A DNA stretch of 64,000 nucleotides from an uncultured Ruminococcus sp. (GTDB lineage: Bacteria; Bacillota; Clostridia; Oscillospirales; Ruminococcaceae): assembly GCA_947627275.1 (NCBI GenBank), contig CANQVK010000005.1:1-64000 (forward strand), written 5' to 3'. The notes under the pieces were generated by a model. That model saw only the letters and a list, made by a program, of their open reading frames with translations, made no database searches and was not told the origin of the DNA. Made by a program: the position numbers and the translations under genes. Below, in pieces: positions 1 through 9,310 of this stretch. Within the stretch, counting starts at the first letter, position 1, and each line of letters begins with the position of its first letter.

Positions 1-45
1 TGACAAGGTATGATCTATCCCTTCCTTGACTTCTGACTCGTTTCA

Positions 46-76
46 AAACTCCCCCTCTTAGCCGAGGGGGAGTTTT
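46..76. terminator. Rho-independent terminator-like hairpin of a gene upstream of the window
   Basis: AACTCCCCCTC-ttagcc-GAGGGGGAGTTTT inverted repeat with T-run. Confidence 0.7.
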
Positions 77-82
77 GCTAAG

Positions 83-335
83 TTGTTGATAATTAAGGCG
101 AACTAACATCGGGATTCCAAAGGGACGGTGTCCCTTTGGCGGAGTCCAGAGGCAGCGCCTCTGGCAGGGTGTGGGACAGAGTCCCACATAGCGTTTAAGC
201 GCTCCGCAAAGGGTGAATTTCAAAACAGTCCCGTGGAATGTTTTGAAAGAGGGAACGCCCTGCAAGGGAGGGCGTTCCCTATCAAGAACACGATTTTACT
301 AAAGGAAAAATAATCCCTTAAGTTGTGGATAGTGG
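83..335. repeat. Multi-hairpin non-coding repeat (copy D of the composite hairpin family)
   Basis: Serial hairpins CCAAAGGGA..TCCCTTTGG, CCAGAGGC..GCCTCTGG, TGTGGGAC..GTCCCACA, TTTCAAAACA..TGTTTTGAAA, AGGGAACGCCCT..AGGGCGTTCCCT; ends in CTTAAGTTGTGGATAGTG, shared with the element at 11442-11847. Confidence 0.6.
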
Positions 336-426
336 TAAAATAATACAAAAATGCAGAAAAAATCTTTACTTTTTTTCAAAAATGTTGTATAATATAAGTG
401 TACAATCACTTTGAGACGGTGGGATA

Positions 427-789
427 ATGACTGAATATTTGAAAAAATACATGCTTCAAACCGAACGCAGGCTTAAGGAATGCGCAGACCGTAAGGAGCT
501 TGAAGCAATATTTTCAGAACACTGCGATAAGATAGCGTTTATGCAGCATGAGCGGCTTGTGCATTTTTTGGTGACTATGATGTTTGCTATCGTGCTGTCA
601 ATTTTTATCTGCACTTTTATTTTTTGCGAAAATCCTGCGCTGCTGCTTCTTGTCGCAATTATAATGGTACTTCTGGTATTCTACATAAAGCACTATTATT
701 TTCTTGAAAACACTGTGCAGAAAATGTACGTGATATATGATGAAATGCTGGAAATGCGCCGGAAATTTGAGGAGAAAAGCGATGACTAA
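427..789 (+). CDS. Hypothetical protein with two predicted TM segments
   Basis: 120-aa ORF with central hydrophobic stretch, just upstream of nth. Confidence 0.7.
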   Translation: MTEYLKKYMLQTERRLKECADRKELEAIFSEHCDKIAFMQHERLVHFLVTMMFAIVLSIFICTFIFCENPALLLLVAIIMVLLVFYIKHYYFLENTVQKMYVIYDEMLEMRRKFEEKSDD

Positions 790-1420
790 AAAGGAAATAG
801 CAAGACTTGCATGCGAAGAACTTGAAAAGATATATCCCGACATAGACTGCACTCTCAGCTACTCAAAGCCTTATGAACTGATGTTTGCGGCTCGTCTGGC
901 GGCTCAATGCACAGACGCTCGGGTAAATATCATAACAAAAACTCTTTTTGTGAAATATCCTGATCTACAGGCGTTTGCCGATGCCGATCTTGCCGAGCTT
1001 GAACAGGACGTAAAGCCGTGCGGATTTTATCACACAAAAGCTAAAAGTATTAAGGAAATGGCTCGGAAGCTTTTAGACGACTTCGGCGGAGAAGTTCCTG
1101 ATACTATGGAGGAACTGTTGACGCTCCCGGGAATCGGCAGAAAAACGGCAAATCTCATGCTTGGAGACGTTTTCGGCAAGCCTGCCATAGTTACCGATAC
1201 TCATTGTATAAGGATAACGGGACGGCTCGGTCTGACAAAAAACAAAGAGCCTGCAAAGGTCGAAGCTGATCTTGTGAAGCTTATACCTCCCGAAATTTCA
1301 AGCCATTTCTGTCATCAGACCGTGCAGTTCGGGAGGGACGTCTGCCGTGCAAGAAATCCGAAATGCGGAGAGTGTACTCTTAATTATTTTTGTAAGTATT
1401 ACAGCGGAGGAAAGAAATAA
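782..1420 (+). CDS. nth: Endonuclease III
   Basis: HhH motif LLTLPGIGRKTANLML, catalytic VTDTHCIRI, C-terminal 4Fe-4S cysteines CRARNPKCGECTLNYFC; start chosen at 782 rather than 737. Confidence 0.95.
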   Translation: MTKKEIARLACEELEKIYPDIDCTLSYSKPYELMFAARLAAQCTDARVNIITKTLFVKYPDLQAFADADLAELEQDVKPCGFYHTKAKSIKEMARKLLDDFGGEVPDTMEELLTLPGIGRKTANLMLGDVFGKPAIVTDTHCIRITGRLGLTKNKEPAKVEADLVKLIPPEISSHFCHQTVQFGRDVCRARNPKCGECTLNYFCKYYSGGKK

Positions 1421-1809
1421 TGCTTTTTACTTTTCAATTAAAAACACCGTCTCAGGGGCTTATTGATATTACCCCCGAGATACGTGAGGCTATTAAAGAA
1501 AGCGGAGTTATGGAGGGCGTATGTATTGTTTTCTGCCCGCACACAACAGCGGCGGTAACGATCAACGAGAACGCTGACCCCGATGTTAAGACCGATTTTA
1601 TCAAGGGAATGGACAGATTTTTCCCCGACCTGAATGAATTTGAGCATTCTGAGGGAAATTCCGATGCCCATATAAAATCCTCTGCGGTGGGAGCAAGCGA
1701 GACGGTTATCATAACAGGCGGACGTCCGCTTCTGGGAACTTGGCAGGATGTTTATTTCTGCGAATTTGACGGGCCGAGAAACAGAAAATTTTACGTGAAA
1801 ATCATATAA
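1420..1809 (+). CDS. YjbQ/UPF0047 family (secondary thiamine-phosphate synthase) protein
   Basis: HTTAAVTINENADPDV and LLGTWQDVYFCEFDGPRNRKFYVKII motifs. Confidence 0.9.
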   Translation: MLFTFQLKTPSQGLIDITPEIREAIKESGVMEGVCIVFCPHTTAAVTINENADPDVKTDFIKGMDRFFPDLNEFEHSEGNSDAHIKSSAVGASETVIITGGRPLLGTWQDVYFCEFDGPRNRKFYVKII

Positions 1810-1812
1810 GCT

Positions 1813-2526
1813 ATGGAAAAAATAAAAAGATTAAATGAAATTATTGCAAGCTCCCGAAATATCGTCTTTTTCGGGGGCGCAGGCGTTTCGACCGAAAGCG
1901 GAATACCTGATTTCAGAAGTGTTGACGGGCTTTATAATCAGCAGTGGGACTATCCCCCGGAGACTATCCTCAGCAGGACGTTTTTTATGCGGAATTTATC
2001 GGAGTTCTACCGATTTTACCATGCAAAGCTCAACTGCCTTGACGCAAAGCCGAATGCCGCTCATATTAAGCTTGCCGAGCTTGAAAAAGCAGGTAAGCTG
2101 ACGGCGGTGATCACTCAGAATATAGACGGACTTCACCAAGCGGCAGGAAGCAGGAGGGTTTATGAGCTTCATGGCAGCGTGCATCGTAATTATTGTATGC
2201 GGTGTCATAAATTCTATGACGGTTCATACGTTTTTTCGCAGAACGGGATTCCAAAATGCGAATGTGGCGGCGTGATAAAGCCCGACGTGGTTCTTTATGA
2301 GGAGGGATTGGACGACCGTACCGTCAGCGGAGCTGTTAAGGCAATTTCCGAATGCGATACTCTGATAATAGGCGGAACTTCCTTGAACGTTTATCCTGCG
2401 GCAGGGTTTATACGGTATTTCAGGGGACAGAATCTTGTGATTATCAATAAATCGCCTACACAGTACGACGATAATGCTGATTTGCTTATCTGCGAAAATA
2501 TAGGAGAGGTATTCAGTGCAATATGA
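1813..2526 (+). CDS. cobB: NAD-dependent protein deacylase, Sir2 family
   Basis: GAGVSTESGIPDFRS, TQNIDGLHQAAG, ELHGS, zinc cysteines CMRC/CECGG. Confidence 0.92.
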   Translation: MEKIKRLNEIIASSRNIVFFGGAGVSTESGIPDFRSVDGLYNQQWDYPPETILSRTFFMRNLSEFYRFYHAKLNCLDAKPNAAHIKLAELEKAGKLTAVITQNIDGLHQAAGSRRVYELHGSVHRNYCMRCHKFYDGSYVFSQNGIPKCECGGVIKPDVVLYEEGLDDRTVSGAVKAISECDTLIIGGTSLNVYPAAGFIRYFRGQNLVIINKSPTQYDDNADLLICENIGEVFSAI

Positions 2527-3155
2527 AAAGGAAAATCGTTTTATTGTCGCTTGCTATGTTGATGACGACAGGCTGTGCGGAAACGTCCGAAAGCGAAATA
2601 TCTGTCAGCCATACGGAGAAAAATATCACAACTGAAACTTCAACTTCCGCAAGCAGTATTCAGACACCCGAAACGGCAACGACTTCCACAACCGTTATCA
2701 AGCCGACTGAAACAGATATACAGGCTGAAAGAAAGATTGTTGAAGATGTCGAAAAAGCAATATACGGCGGTCATTATGAGCAATCCCTTGTTGACAATAC
2801 TGTTGATTATATGACAGACAGGGCGGAGAAATTATCTGAAAGAGTATTGGGTGAAATCATTTCTGAGGAGGACGCTGTAGAAAAGGCAAGTAGTGTTCTG
2901 ATCAAACTGGGGCTTTCTGACTGGATAGAGAGAACAGAATCCGAATTTGTTGAGATCGACGGGGAAAAAGTAAGGTATCAGCGAAGAAACGAGCCGTATT
3001 CAGTAACATTTTATGATGAATACGATGCTTGTCGTGTTGTGCCGAATGCTCCGTCAGAAATAACGGAGGACGGCAGGGGAGTTGATACTCCTGCCATGCC
3101 GCCGTATGTTATAATGCGTAAATCGGACGGAAAGGTTCTGGGAGTTTTCGCCTGA
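2523..3155 (+). CDS. Putative lipoprotein
   Basis: Signal peptide with lipobox-like LMTTGC, then Ser/Thr-rich linker. Confidence 0.75.
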   Translation: MKRKIVLLSLAMLMTTGCAETSESEISVSHTEKNITTETSTSASSIQTPETATTSTTVIKPTETDIQAERKIVEDVEKAIYGGHYEQSLVDNTVDYMTDRAEKLSERVLGEIISEEDAVEKASSVLIKLGLSDWIERTESEFVEIDGEKVRYQRRNEPYSVTFYDEYDACRVVPNAPSEITEDGRGVDTPAMPPYVIMRKSDGKVLGVFA

Positions 3156-3390
3156 AATTCCAAACTATAATTTAAGTAATGTTTAAGCGGAATTTTACTT
3201 ATGTGACAAAAAACATATTTCGTTTTTGTACATACGTACAAATTTTTATACCCAATTCAAAAAAAAATGGGAAAAACTTGATTTTTATCTTAAGGGATAG
3301 TATAATTAAAGTATCTGATAAAGACTGCTGTTCGGGATAAGGCGGCACGTCATAACAACGATCGAATCAGATTTATGGAGGGAATTAACA

Positions 3391-5715
3391 ATGCACAAAA
3401 GATTTTTCACGAGGGCGGGAGCTGCTTTGATGGCTGCTGCTATGGCTGTCAACGGAGCTGTTATCACAACGGCTGTCAATGCTGCCGACAGCGTAAAGTA
3501 TGAGTTTGAGGACGCTGTGTTCACAGGTACGGTGGCTTCGGCTGATGACGCGGACGCAAGCGGCGGTAAGGTCGCTTTTATGAAGGACGACGGTACGATC
3601 AGCGTATCGGTTGACGCTTCTTCGGCAGGTATGTACGACCTTACTATTTATGCTAAGGGCGAAGGCGGCTCCAAGATCCAGAACCTCGGCGTAAACGGTG
3701 TTGATCAGGGACAGATCAGCATAGGAGAGGATGGTTATAACCCCATATCTATGACTGTTAAGCTTGAAAAGGGTGAGAATACGGTCACTATCACAAAGTC
3801 ATGGGGCTGGACAAAGTTTGATTACCTGACGGTTGAATCGGCGACTTTGCCCGAGATAAAGGCAACTCAGACCAACTGCTGCGATATAAGCGCATCTGCC
3901 GAGACTCGTTCGCTTATGGCGTATCTTGCAAGCGTTTACGGAAACGGTATTATTTCCGGTCAGCAGGAGATCTATTCAAACGGTCCTCATGGTTTAGAGT
4001 ATGAATTTGAATATCTCAATGACCTCACAGGACATTATCCTGCTATCAGAGGCTTTGACTACGGTAATTTCTGTTGTCCGGCATTCGGAAGCGATGACGG
4101 TTCAACGGAGCGTGTTATTGATTGGGTAAAAAATAAAAACGGCATTGCAACTTCATCGTTCCACCTTAATGTTCCCAAGGACTTTGAGAGCTATAAAATA
4201 GGCGACAGGATCGACTGGTCAAATACGACCTACGGCGCTAAGGATACCGATTTCTCGCCTTCAAAGGCTGCAACGGAAGGCACTAAGGAAAACGAATATT
4301 ATATGCAGGCTCTTACCACATTGGCTAAGGAATTTAATGAGCTTGAAGAACAAGGCGTTCCTGTTATCTGGAGACCGCTCCATGAAGCGGAAGGCGGCGG
4401 CGGTGAAACAGGCTCGTGGTTCTGGTGGGGCAGAGAAGGTTCTGAAGCTTATAAGCAGCTTTGGATATACACCTACAAAACTCTTACGGAGAAGTTCGGC
4501 TGCCATAACCTTATCTGGGAGTGGAACAGTTATAACTACGAGTATTCTCAGGACTGGTATCCGGGAGACGAGTACGTTGATATTATCGGATATGATAAAT
4601 ACAACTGCACCGACTGGTCTACGGGTTCGCCTGTTCTGAAGCACAACAATAGTGCGATAAGCTCTACATTCTACGGTATCATGAATAAGTATGACAGCAA
4701 GAAGATGGTCTCAATGGCTGAGAATGACAGCTTCTCGACTGTTGAAAATCTTACATCCGAAAAAGCCGGATGGCTGTATTTCTGCACATGGTACGACGGC
4801 GGAAGCGAGGATACAAACTTCCTGACAAGCCCGAACTTCAACACTAAGGAAGATACGATCGCAATGTATCAGAGCGATTATTGTATTACCCTTGACGAAC
4901 TTCCGGCTGATCTTTACAAGAAGGATATTAAGCCCATAGATCCTGCGCTTACGACCACAAAGGCTACGACTGCGCCGCCTGTTACGACAACCCGCGCTGT
5001 TACCGATGCTGATCCCAACAAGGATTATGGTAAAGTCGTATTTGATAAGACCAAAAAGAATTACAAGGTAACTCTCCCCAAAGCAGCCGAGGAGTTCTAC
5101 CTCAATATCGAGTTGCCTGACGGAGTTACTTATGCGAACGGAGGACTCGGCGTAACTGTTCCGCTTGACGGCGAATATTACTGGGTCAACATTCAGTGGG
5201 AGGCTAAGCAGAGCGGCGCAGTTAAGGTAAACGTATTTGATAATTTCCTCAACTGCTCGCTGGGAACTGAGGTTATTGAAGACGAAGCGCTTATCGAAAA
5301 AATAAAGGCTCAGCTCGGCACTTCCAAGGAATATGAGGGACAGATCTGGTACGCGGCTAAGGGTGAAACTGCTCTTACCGATACTTCGGGCGTTAAGATA
5401 ATTGACGCTTACCTTATGGAAAACGGTTCAACTACTGTTACCACAACTCCTACGCCGTCCGAGCCTGCAACAGGTTCTGTTGAGGTAACCCTTTTGGGTG
5501 ACGCAAACTGCGACGGACAGGTTACTATCGCCGATTCTACGGCTATTTTGCAGGCTCTCGGAAATCCCGACAAGTACGGACTTTCTACACAGGGCGCGGC
5601 AAACGCTGATTGCTGCGATCCCGGAGACGGAGTTCTCCCCTCCGATGCGCTTGCTATTCAGAAGATCGACGCCAAGGTTCTCAAGACACTTCCTGAGATT
5701 ACTGCGGAAAAATAA
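3391..5715 (+). CDS. Secreted GH26 beta-mannanase with N-terminal CBM35-like module, extra module of unknown function and C-terminal dockerin
   Basis: Signal peptide; GH26 signature VIWRPLHEAEGGGGETGSWFWWG; dockerin LLGDANCDGQVTIADSTAILQAL...DGVLPSDALAIQKIDAKVL. Confidence 0.93.
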   Translation: MHKRFFTRAGAALMAAAMAVNGAVITTAVNAADSVKYEFEDAVFTGTVASADDADASGGKVAFMKDDGTISVSVDASSAGMYDLTIYAKGEGGSKIQNLGVNGVDQGQISIGEDGYNPISMTVKLEKGENTVTITKSWGWTKFDYLTVESATLPEIKATQTNCCDISASAETRSLMAYLASVYGNGIISGQQEIYSNGPHGLEYEFEYLNDLTGHYPAIRGFDYGNFCCPAFGSDDGSTERVIDWVKNKNGIATSSFHLNVPKDFESYKIGDRIDWSNTTYGAKDTDFSPSKAATEGTKENEYYMQALTTLAKEFNELEEQGVPVIWRPLHEAEGGGGETGSWFWWGREGSEAYKQLWIYTYKTLTEKFGCHNLIWEWNSYNYEYSQDWYPGDEYVDIIGYDKYNCTDWSTGSPVLKHNNSAISSTFYGIMNKYDSKKMVSMAENDSFSTVENLTSEKAGWLYFCTWYDGGSEDTNFLTSPNFNTKEDTIAMYQSDYCITLDELPADLYKKDIKPIDPALTTTKATTAPPVTTTRAVTDADPNKDYGKVVFDKTKKNYKVTLPKAAEEFYLNIELPDGVTYANGGLGVTVPLDGEYYWVNIQWEAKQSGAVKVNVFDNFLNCSLGTEVIEDEALIEKIKAQLGTSKEYEGQIWYAAKGETALTDTSGVKIIDAYLMENGSTTVTTTPTPSEPATGSVEVTLLGDANCDGQVTIADSTAILQALGNPDKYGLSTQGAANADCCDPGDGVLPSDALAIQKIDAKVLKTLPEITAEK

Positions 5716-5730
5716 CGAATAAGCTTGTTC

Positions 5731-5775
5731 AAAGCCGCTTTTGACTCGTAAAGAGCCGAAAGCGGCTTATTTTTT
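5731..5775. terminator. Rho-independent terminator
   Basis: AAAGCCGCTTT...AAAGCGGCTTATTTTTT. Confidence 0.8.
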
Positions 5776-5786
5776 CAGAAATCAGT

Positions 5787-6320
5787 TTATAAGGCTGTGC
5801 CTTTTTTCGGAATGTACAAATTTTCCAGATTGACACCCTCCAGTTCAAGAAGCATGATTTTCTTATTTATTCCGCCGGCATAGCCTGTCAGACTTCCGTT
5901 TGTTCCCACAACACGATGACAGGGAATGATGATGGACAGCTTATTGCGCCCCACTGCTCCGCCGACTGCCTGTGCGGACATTTTCGGAATCCCACGCCTT
6001 TCGGCAAGCTCTTTTGCTATTTCTCCATATGTGACAGTTTGCCCATAGGGAATGCGGAGCAGAATTTCCCATACCTCCTTTTGAAATTCCGTTCCGATCA
6101 TGTGTATAGACGGCGTAAAATCCGGCTTTTTCCCTGAAAAATAAATATCGAGCCAACGTTTGGCTTTTTTTAAAACGGCGGTCTCTTTTTCTTCATGTTC
6201 GGTATCGAGACCCAAAGTATAATATTTTTCATTTTCAAGCCAAAGTCCTGTCAGTCCCATTTCATCGGCAGCAAGAAGGATTTTCCCGATCGGAGACTGA
6301 TATTCAGATATATATTGCAT
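5787..6320 (-). CDS. ogt: Methylated-DNA--[protein]-cysteine S-methyltransferase
   Basis: Active site IIPCHRVVGTNGSLTGYAGGINKK. Confidence 0.93.
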   Translation of the reverse strand: MQYISEYQSPIGKILLAADEMGLTGLWLENEKYYTLGLDTEHEEKETAVLKKAKRWLDIYFSGKKPDFTPSIHMIGTEFQKEVWEILLRIPYGQTVTYGEIAKELAERRGIPKMSAQAVGGAVGRNKLSIIIPCHRVVGTNGSLTGYAGGINKKIMLLELEGVNLENLYIPKKGTAL

Positions 6321-6459
6321 TGTATCACCTCGAGTTTCTGTTTCATTTCAGCTTAAAAATTAAGCTTGATTTTTTCGTTTAAATATGCTATAATAAAGTT
6401 GCTAACATTTGTTTTGAACTTTCTGAGTGTTGATAATTTAATTAAATGGAGGTTAAGAC

Positions 6460-8316
6460 ATGAAATTTCATAATTTGAAGTCTGTTTCCCTGATAACTGC
6501 CGCTGCTGCGCTGCTTTCGGCTGTCGGAAGCTTACCTGCTGTCTCGGCGGCTGAAACGGACGTTTTGAAGTATGAATTTGAAAAGGGTACTACAAGCGGC
6601 GGCGCTTTTTATTCAAGCGAAGCTGATATACCCGCAGACAAAATGCCGGAAGGTGCGGATTTTTCGGGATTTTCGGGAGACGGATTCGCTTACCTCGACC
6701 AAAAGGGCACATCTCTGAGCGTAGAAGTTGACGTACCCGAGGCAGGTCTGTATGAACTTGGGATATGCTACTGCGAACCCAGCGACCCAAATAAAAAGGT
6801 GCAGTATTTAAATGTCAACGGCGTGAATCAGGGAGAGGTAAGCTTCCCATATAATACATCGTTTGAGGAGACCTCCGGCGGCGTTGTGAACCTTAAAAAG
6901 GGAAAAAACACAATAGAGCTGAAAGCGTACTGGGGCTATACCTATTACGATTATCTCACTCTTAAACCTGCTGACGAAAAGCTTACGAATCTTTCGCCAA
7001 CGAGAACCTTATCCAATCCCAATGCCTCTGATTCCGCCAAGCGGCTCTACAGCTATCTCTGCGATACTTACGGAAATCATATTATCGCAGGTCAGCAGGA
7101 ATACTGCGGCTCTCACAACTACAACTCGTGGAACGACCCCGATACCTTCATAAAAGACAACGAGGCGGAGTTCGAATATATCAAGGAGCAGACCGGAAAG
7201 CAGCCTGCTATCCGAGGGATCGACTTCTTAGCTTACAATACTACCTCGGATTGGCGTGATATGGCTCCCGAACGCTGTATTGAGTGGACAAACAAATACA
7301 AGGGTATAGCTACCGTAACGTGGCATTGGAATGTGCCGACCGAGGAGGGCAGCACGGAGACCGCTTTTTACGTTGAATCTGCAAGTGCGACATATACTAC
7401 GTTCAGCGTTTCCAATGCGCTTACCGAAGGAACATGGGAAAACAAAGTCCTTATGGCTGACATCGACCTGATTGCGCAGGAGCTTACAAAGCTGAAAAAA
7501 GCGGATGTCCCGATACTCTGGAGACCGCTTCATGAAGCGGAGGGCGCATGGTTCTGGTGGGGAGCTGAGGGTCCCGAGCCGTGCAAAGAGCTTTACAGGC
7601 TTCTTTACGACAAGCTGACCAACGAATACGGACTTGACAACCTGATATGGGTATGGACGGGATATACGTTCCCGACTTCTTCCGCATGGTACCCCGGTGA
7701 CGACGTTGTTGATATTGTCGGCTACGACAAGTATAACGCAGTAGACGGTATGCCGAATTTAAGCTCTATTTCTTCGACTTTCTACAGTCTCGTGCAGAGT
7801 ACCGACGGCAAAAAAATGGTCACAATGTCAGAAAACGATTCGATACCCTCTCTTGAAAATCTTGTGAACGATAAAGCGGCATGGCTTTATTTCTGTCCGT
7901 GGTATATGAATTATCTTACAAGCGAGCAGAATAATCCCGTAGAAAATCTTGTGGAAATTTATCAGAGCGAATATTGTATCACTCTTGACGAGCTTCCTGA
8001 CCTTAAGGCTTATCCCATAAACGAGGGAGATAAACCTGTCCCACAGTCTACAACAGTCCCCTCAACGGAGCAGACGTCCGCTGCGGCAGATGAAAAGGCT
8101 CTCATCGGCGATGCAAACTGCGACGGAAAAGTATCTATCGCCGATTCTACGGCGATCTTACAGGCTCTTGGAAATCCCGACAAATACGGTCTTTCAAAGC
8201 AGGGCGCTGTAAATGCCGATTGCTGTAACCCGGGTGACGGCGTTCTTCCTTCAGATGCGCTTGCTATCCAGAAAATAGACGCTAAAGTACTTTCAGCTCT
8301 TCCTGAAATTATCTGA
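6460..8316 (+). CDS. Secreted GH26 beta-mannanase with N-terminal CBM35-like module and C-terminal dockerin
   Basis: VPILWRPLHEAEGAWFWWG; dockerin LIGDANCDGKVSIADSTAILQAL...NPGDGVLPSDALAIQKIDAKVL, near-identical to that of 3391-5715. Confidence 0.93.
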   Translation: MKFHNLKSVSLITAAAALLSAVGSLPAVSAAETDVLKYEFEKGTTSGGAFYSSEADIPADKMPEGADFSGFSGDGFAYLDQKGTSLSVEVDVPEAGLYELGICYCEPSDPNKKVQYLNVNGVNQGEVSFPYNTSFEETSGGVVNLKKGKNTIELKAYWGYTYYDYLTLKPADEKLTNLSPTRTLSNPNASDSAKRLYSYLCDTYGNHIIAGQQEYCGSHNYNSWNDPDTFIKDNEAEFEYIKEQTGKQPAIRGIDFLAYNTTSDWRDMAPERCIEWTNKYKGIATVTWHWNVPTEEGSTETAFYVESASATYTTFSVSNALTEGTWENKVLMADIDLIAQELTKLKKADVPILWRPLHEAEGAWFWWGAEGPEPCKELYRLLYDKLTNEYGLDNLIWVWTGYTFPTSSAWYPGDDVVDIVGYDKYNAVDGMPNLSSISSTFYSLVQSTDGKKMVTMSENDSIPSLENLVNDKAAWLYFCPWYMNYLTSEQNNPVENLVEIYQSEYCITLDELPDLKAYPINEGDKPVPQSTTVPSTEQTSAAADEKALIGDANCDGKVSIADSTAILQALGNPDKYGLSKQGAVNADCCNPGDGVLPSDALAIQKIDAKVLSALPEII

Positions 8317-8340
8317 CCTATTGCAAACAACAACTGTACA

Positions 8341-8391
8341 ATGCTGTCGGGAGATATTCTTCGTTCAGAAGACTCTCCCGACAGCATTTTT
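8341..8391. terminator. Rho-independent terminator after second mannanase
   Basis: ATGCTGTCGGGAGA...TCTCCCGACAGCATTTTT. Confidence 0.85.
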
Positions 8392-8483
8392 CAGGTTACT
8401 GAACAGGTCTGATACACCACAAAAAACAGGCTCTCTCCGTAGAAAGCCTGCAAATCGTCTTGTATACTCGCCGTTGGTGCCGT

Positions 8484-8570
8484 TGGTGCCGGTGGCGGGG
8501 GTCGAACCCGCACTCTGTTGCCAGAACGGGATTTTGAGTCCCGCGCGTCTGCCAATTCCACCACACCGGC
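8484..8570 (-). tRNA. tRNA-Leu (CAA)
   Basis: Reverse strand GCCGGTGTGGTGGAATTGGCAGACGCGCGGGACTCAAAATCCCG...GGGTTCGACCCCCGCCACCGGCACCA; anticodon loop CTCAAAA; long variable arm; encoded CCA. Confidence 0.97.
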
Positions 8571-8803
8571 TAAACTTACTTAAATATTATATCACTTTTT
8601 GCAGTCCGTGTCAAGGGGTGATCTTGTTAAAATAAAAAAATATATTTATATATGCACGAAAAAAGCGGTTACATCTGTGTTTATAGTATAAGATATATTT
8701 TTTAGAGCTTGCAGTCAACTTATACAGAGTCCCCCTGCATAAGTTCCCTGTAATAACTTTAAAAATTGATTTTTGCATTTTTTGAGAAAGGCGGTGGTTT
8801 TAT

Positions 8804-9310
8804 TTGGAAAATGAAAATGCGTCGTTGTATGCTTTCAGAAAATTCGGCGATACGGTGCTGAGAGCTGCGTATGCCTGCTGTGGCTGCTATGCCGAGGCAG
8901 AGGACATTGCTCAGGACGTTTTTTTGTTGCTTCATACAAAGCCCGTCGCCTTTACCGACGATGAACATATGAAAGCGTGGCTGCTGAGGGTAACTATAAA
9001 TAAATGCAAAAACCTTAACAGAAGCTTTCGCATAAGCCGTACCGGATCTATTGATGAGGAAAGGTCAGGCATATACAATATGGACGTTACTGATGTTGAA
9101 GTCCGTGAGCTAATAAGAGCTTTGCCAAAAAAGTATTCCTCAGTAATATATCTTCATTTTTACGAGGGGTATACTATTAAAGAAATTGCCGGATTATTGG
9201 GGAAAAATCCAAATACAGTCAGTTCGCTTCTACAGCGGGGAAAGGAAAAGCTAAGACTTGAAATTTCACAGATCAACATGACAGGAGGACATAATTATGA
9301 AAAAAAATGA
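8804..9310 (+). CDS. RNA polymerase sigma factor, ECF/sigma-70 family
   Basis: Region 2 AEDIAQDVFLLLHTKP; region 4 VIYLHFYEGYTIKEIAGLLGKNPNTVSSLLQRGKEKLR. Annotated start at 8804 follows AGAAAGGCGGTGG. Confidence 0.9.
   Translation: MENENASLYAFRKFGDTVLRAAYACCGCYAEAEDIAQDVFLLLHTKPVAFTDDEHMKAWLLRVTINKCKNLNRSFRISRTGSIDEERSGIYNMDVTDVEVRELIRALPKKYSSVIYLHFYEGYTIKEIAGLLGKNPNTVSSLLQRGKEKLRLEISQINMTGGHNYEKK

Noticed and set aside
128-313. 61-aa ORF (MSLWRSPEAAPLAG...)
   Set aside because: Lies entirely within the multi-hairpin repeat; no RBS and composition follows the palindromes.
8321-8635. 104-aa ORF across the tRNA-Leu region
   Set aside because: Runs antisense through tRNA-Leu and a terminator hairpin; artefact.
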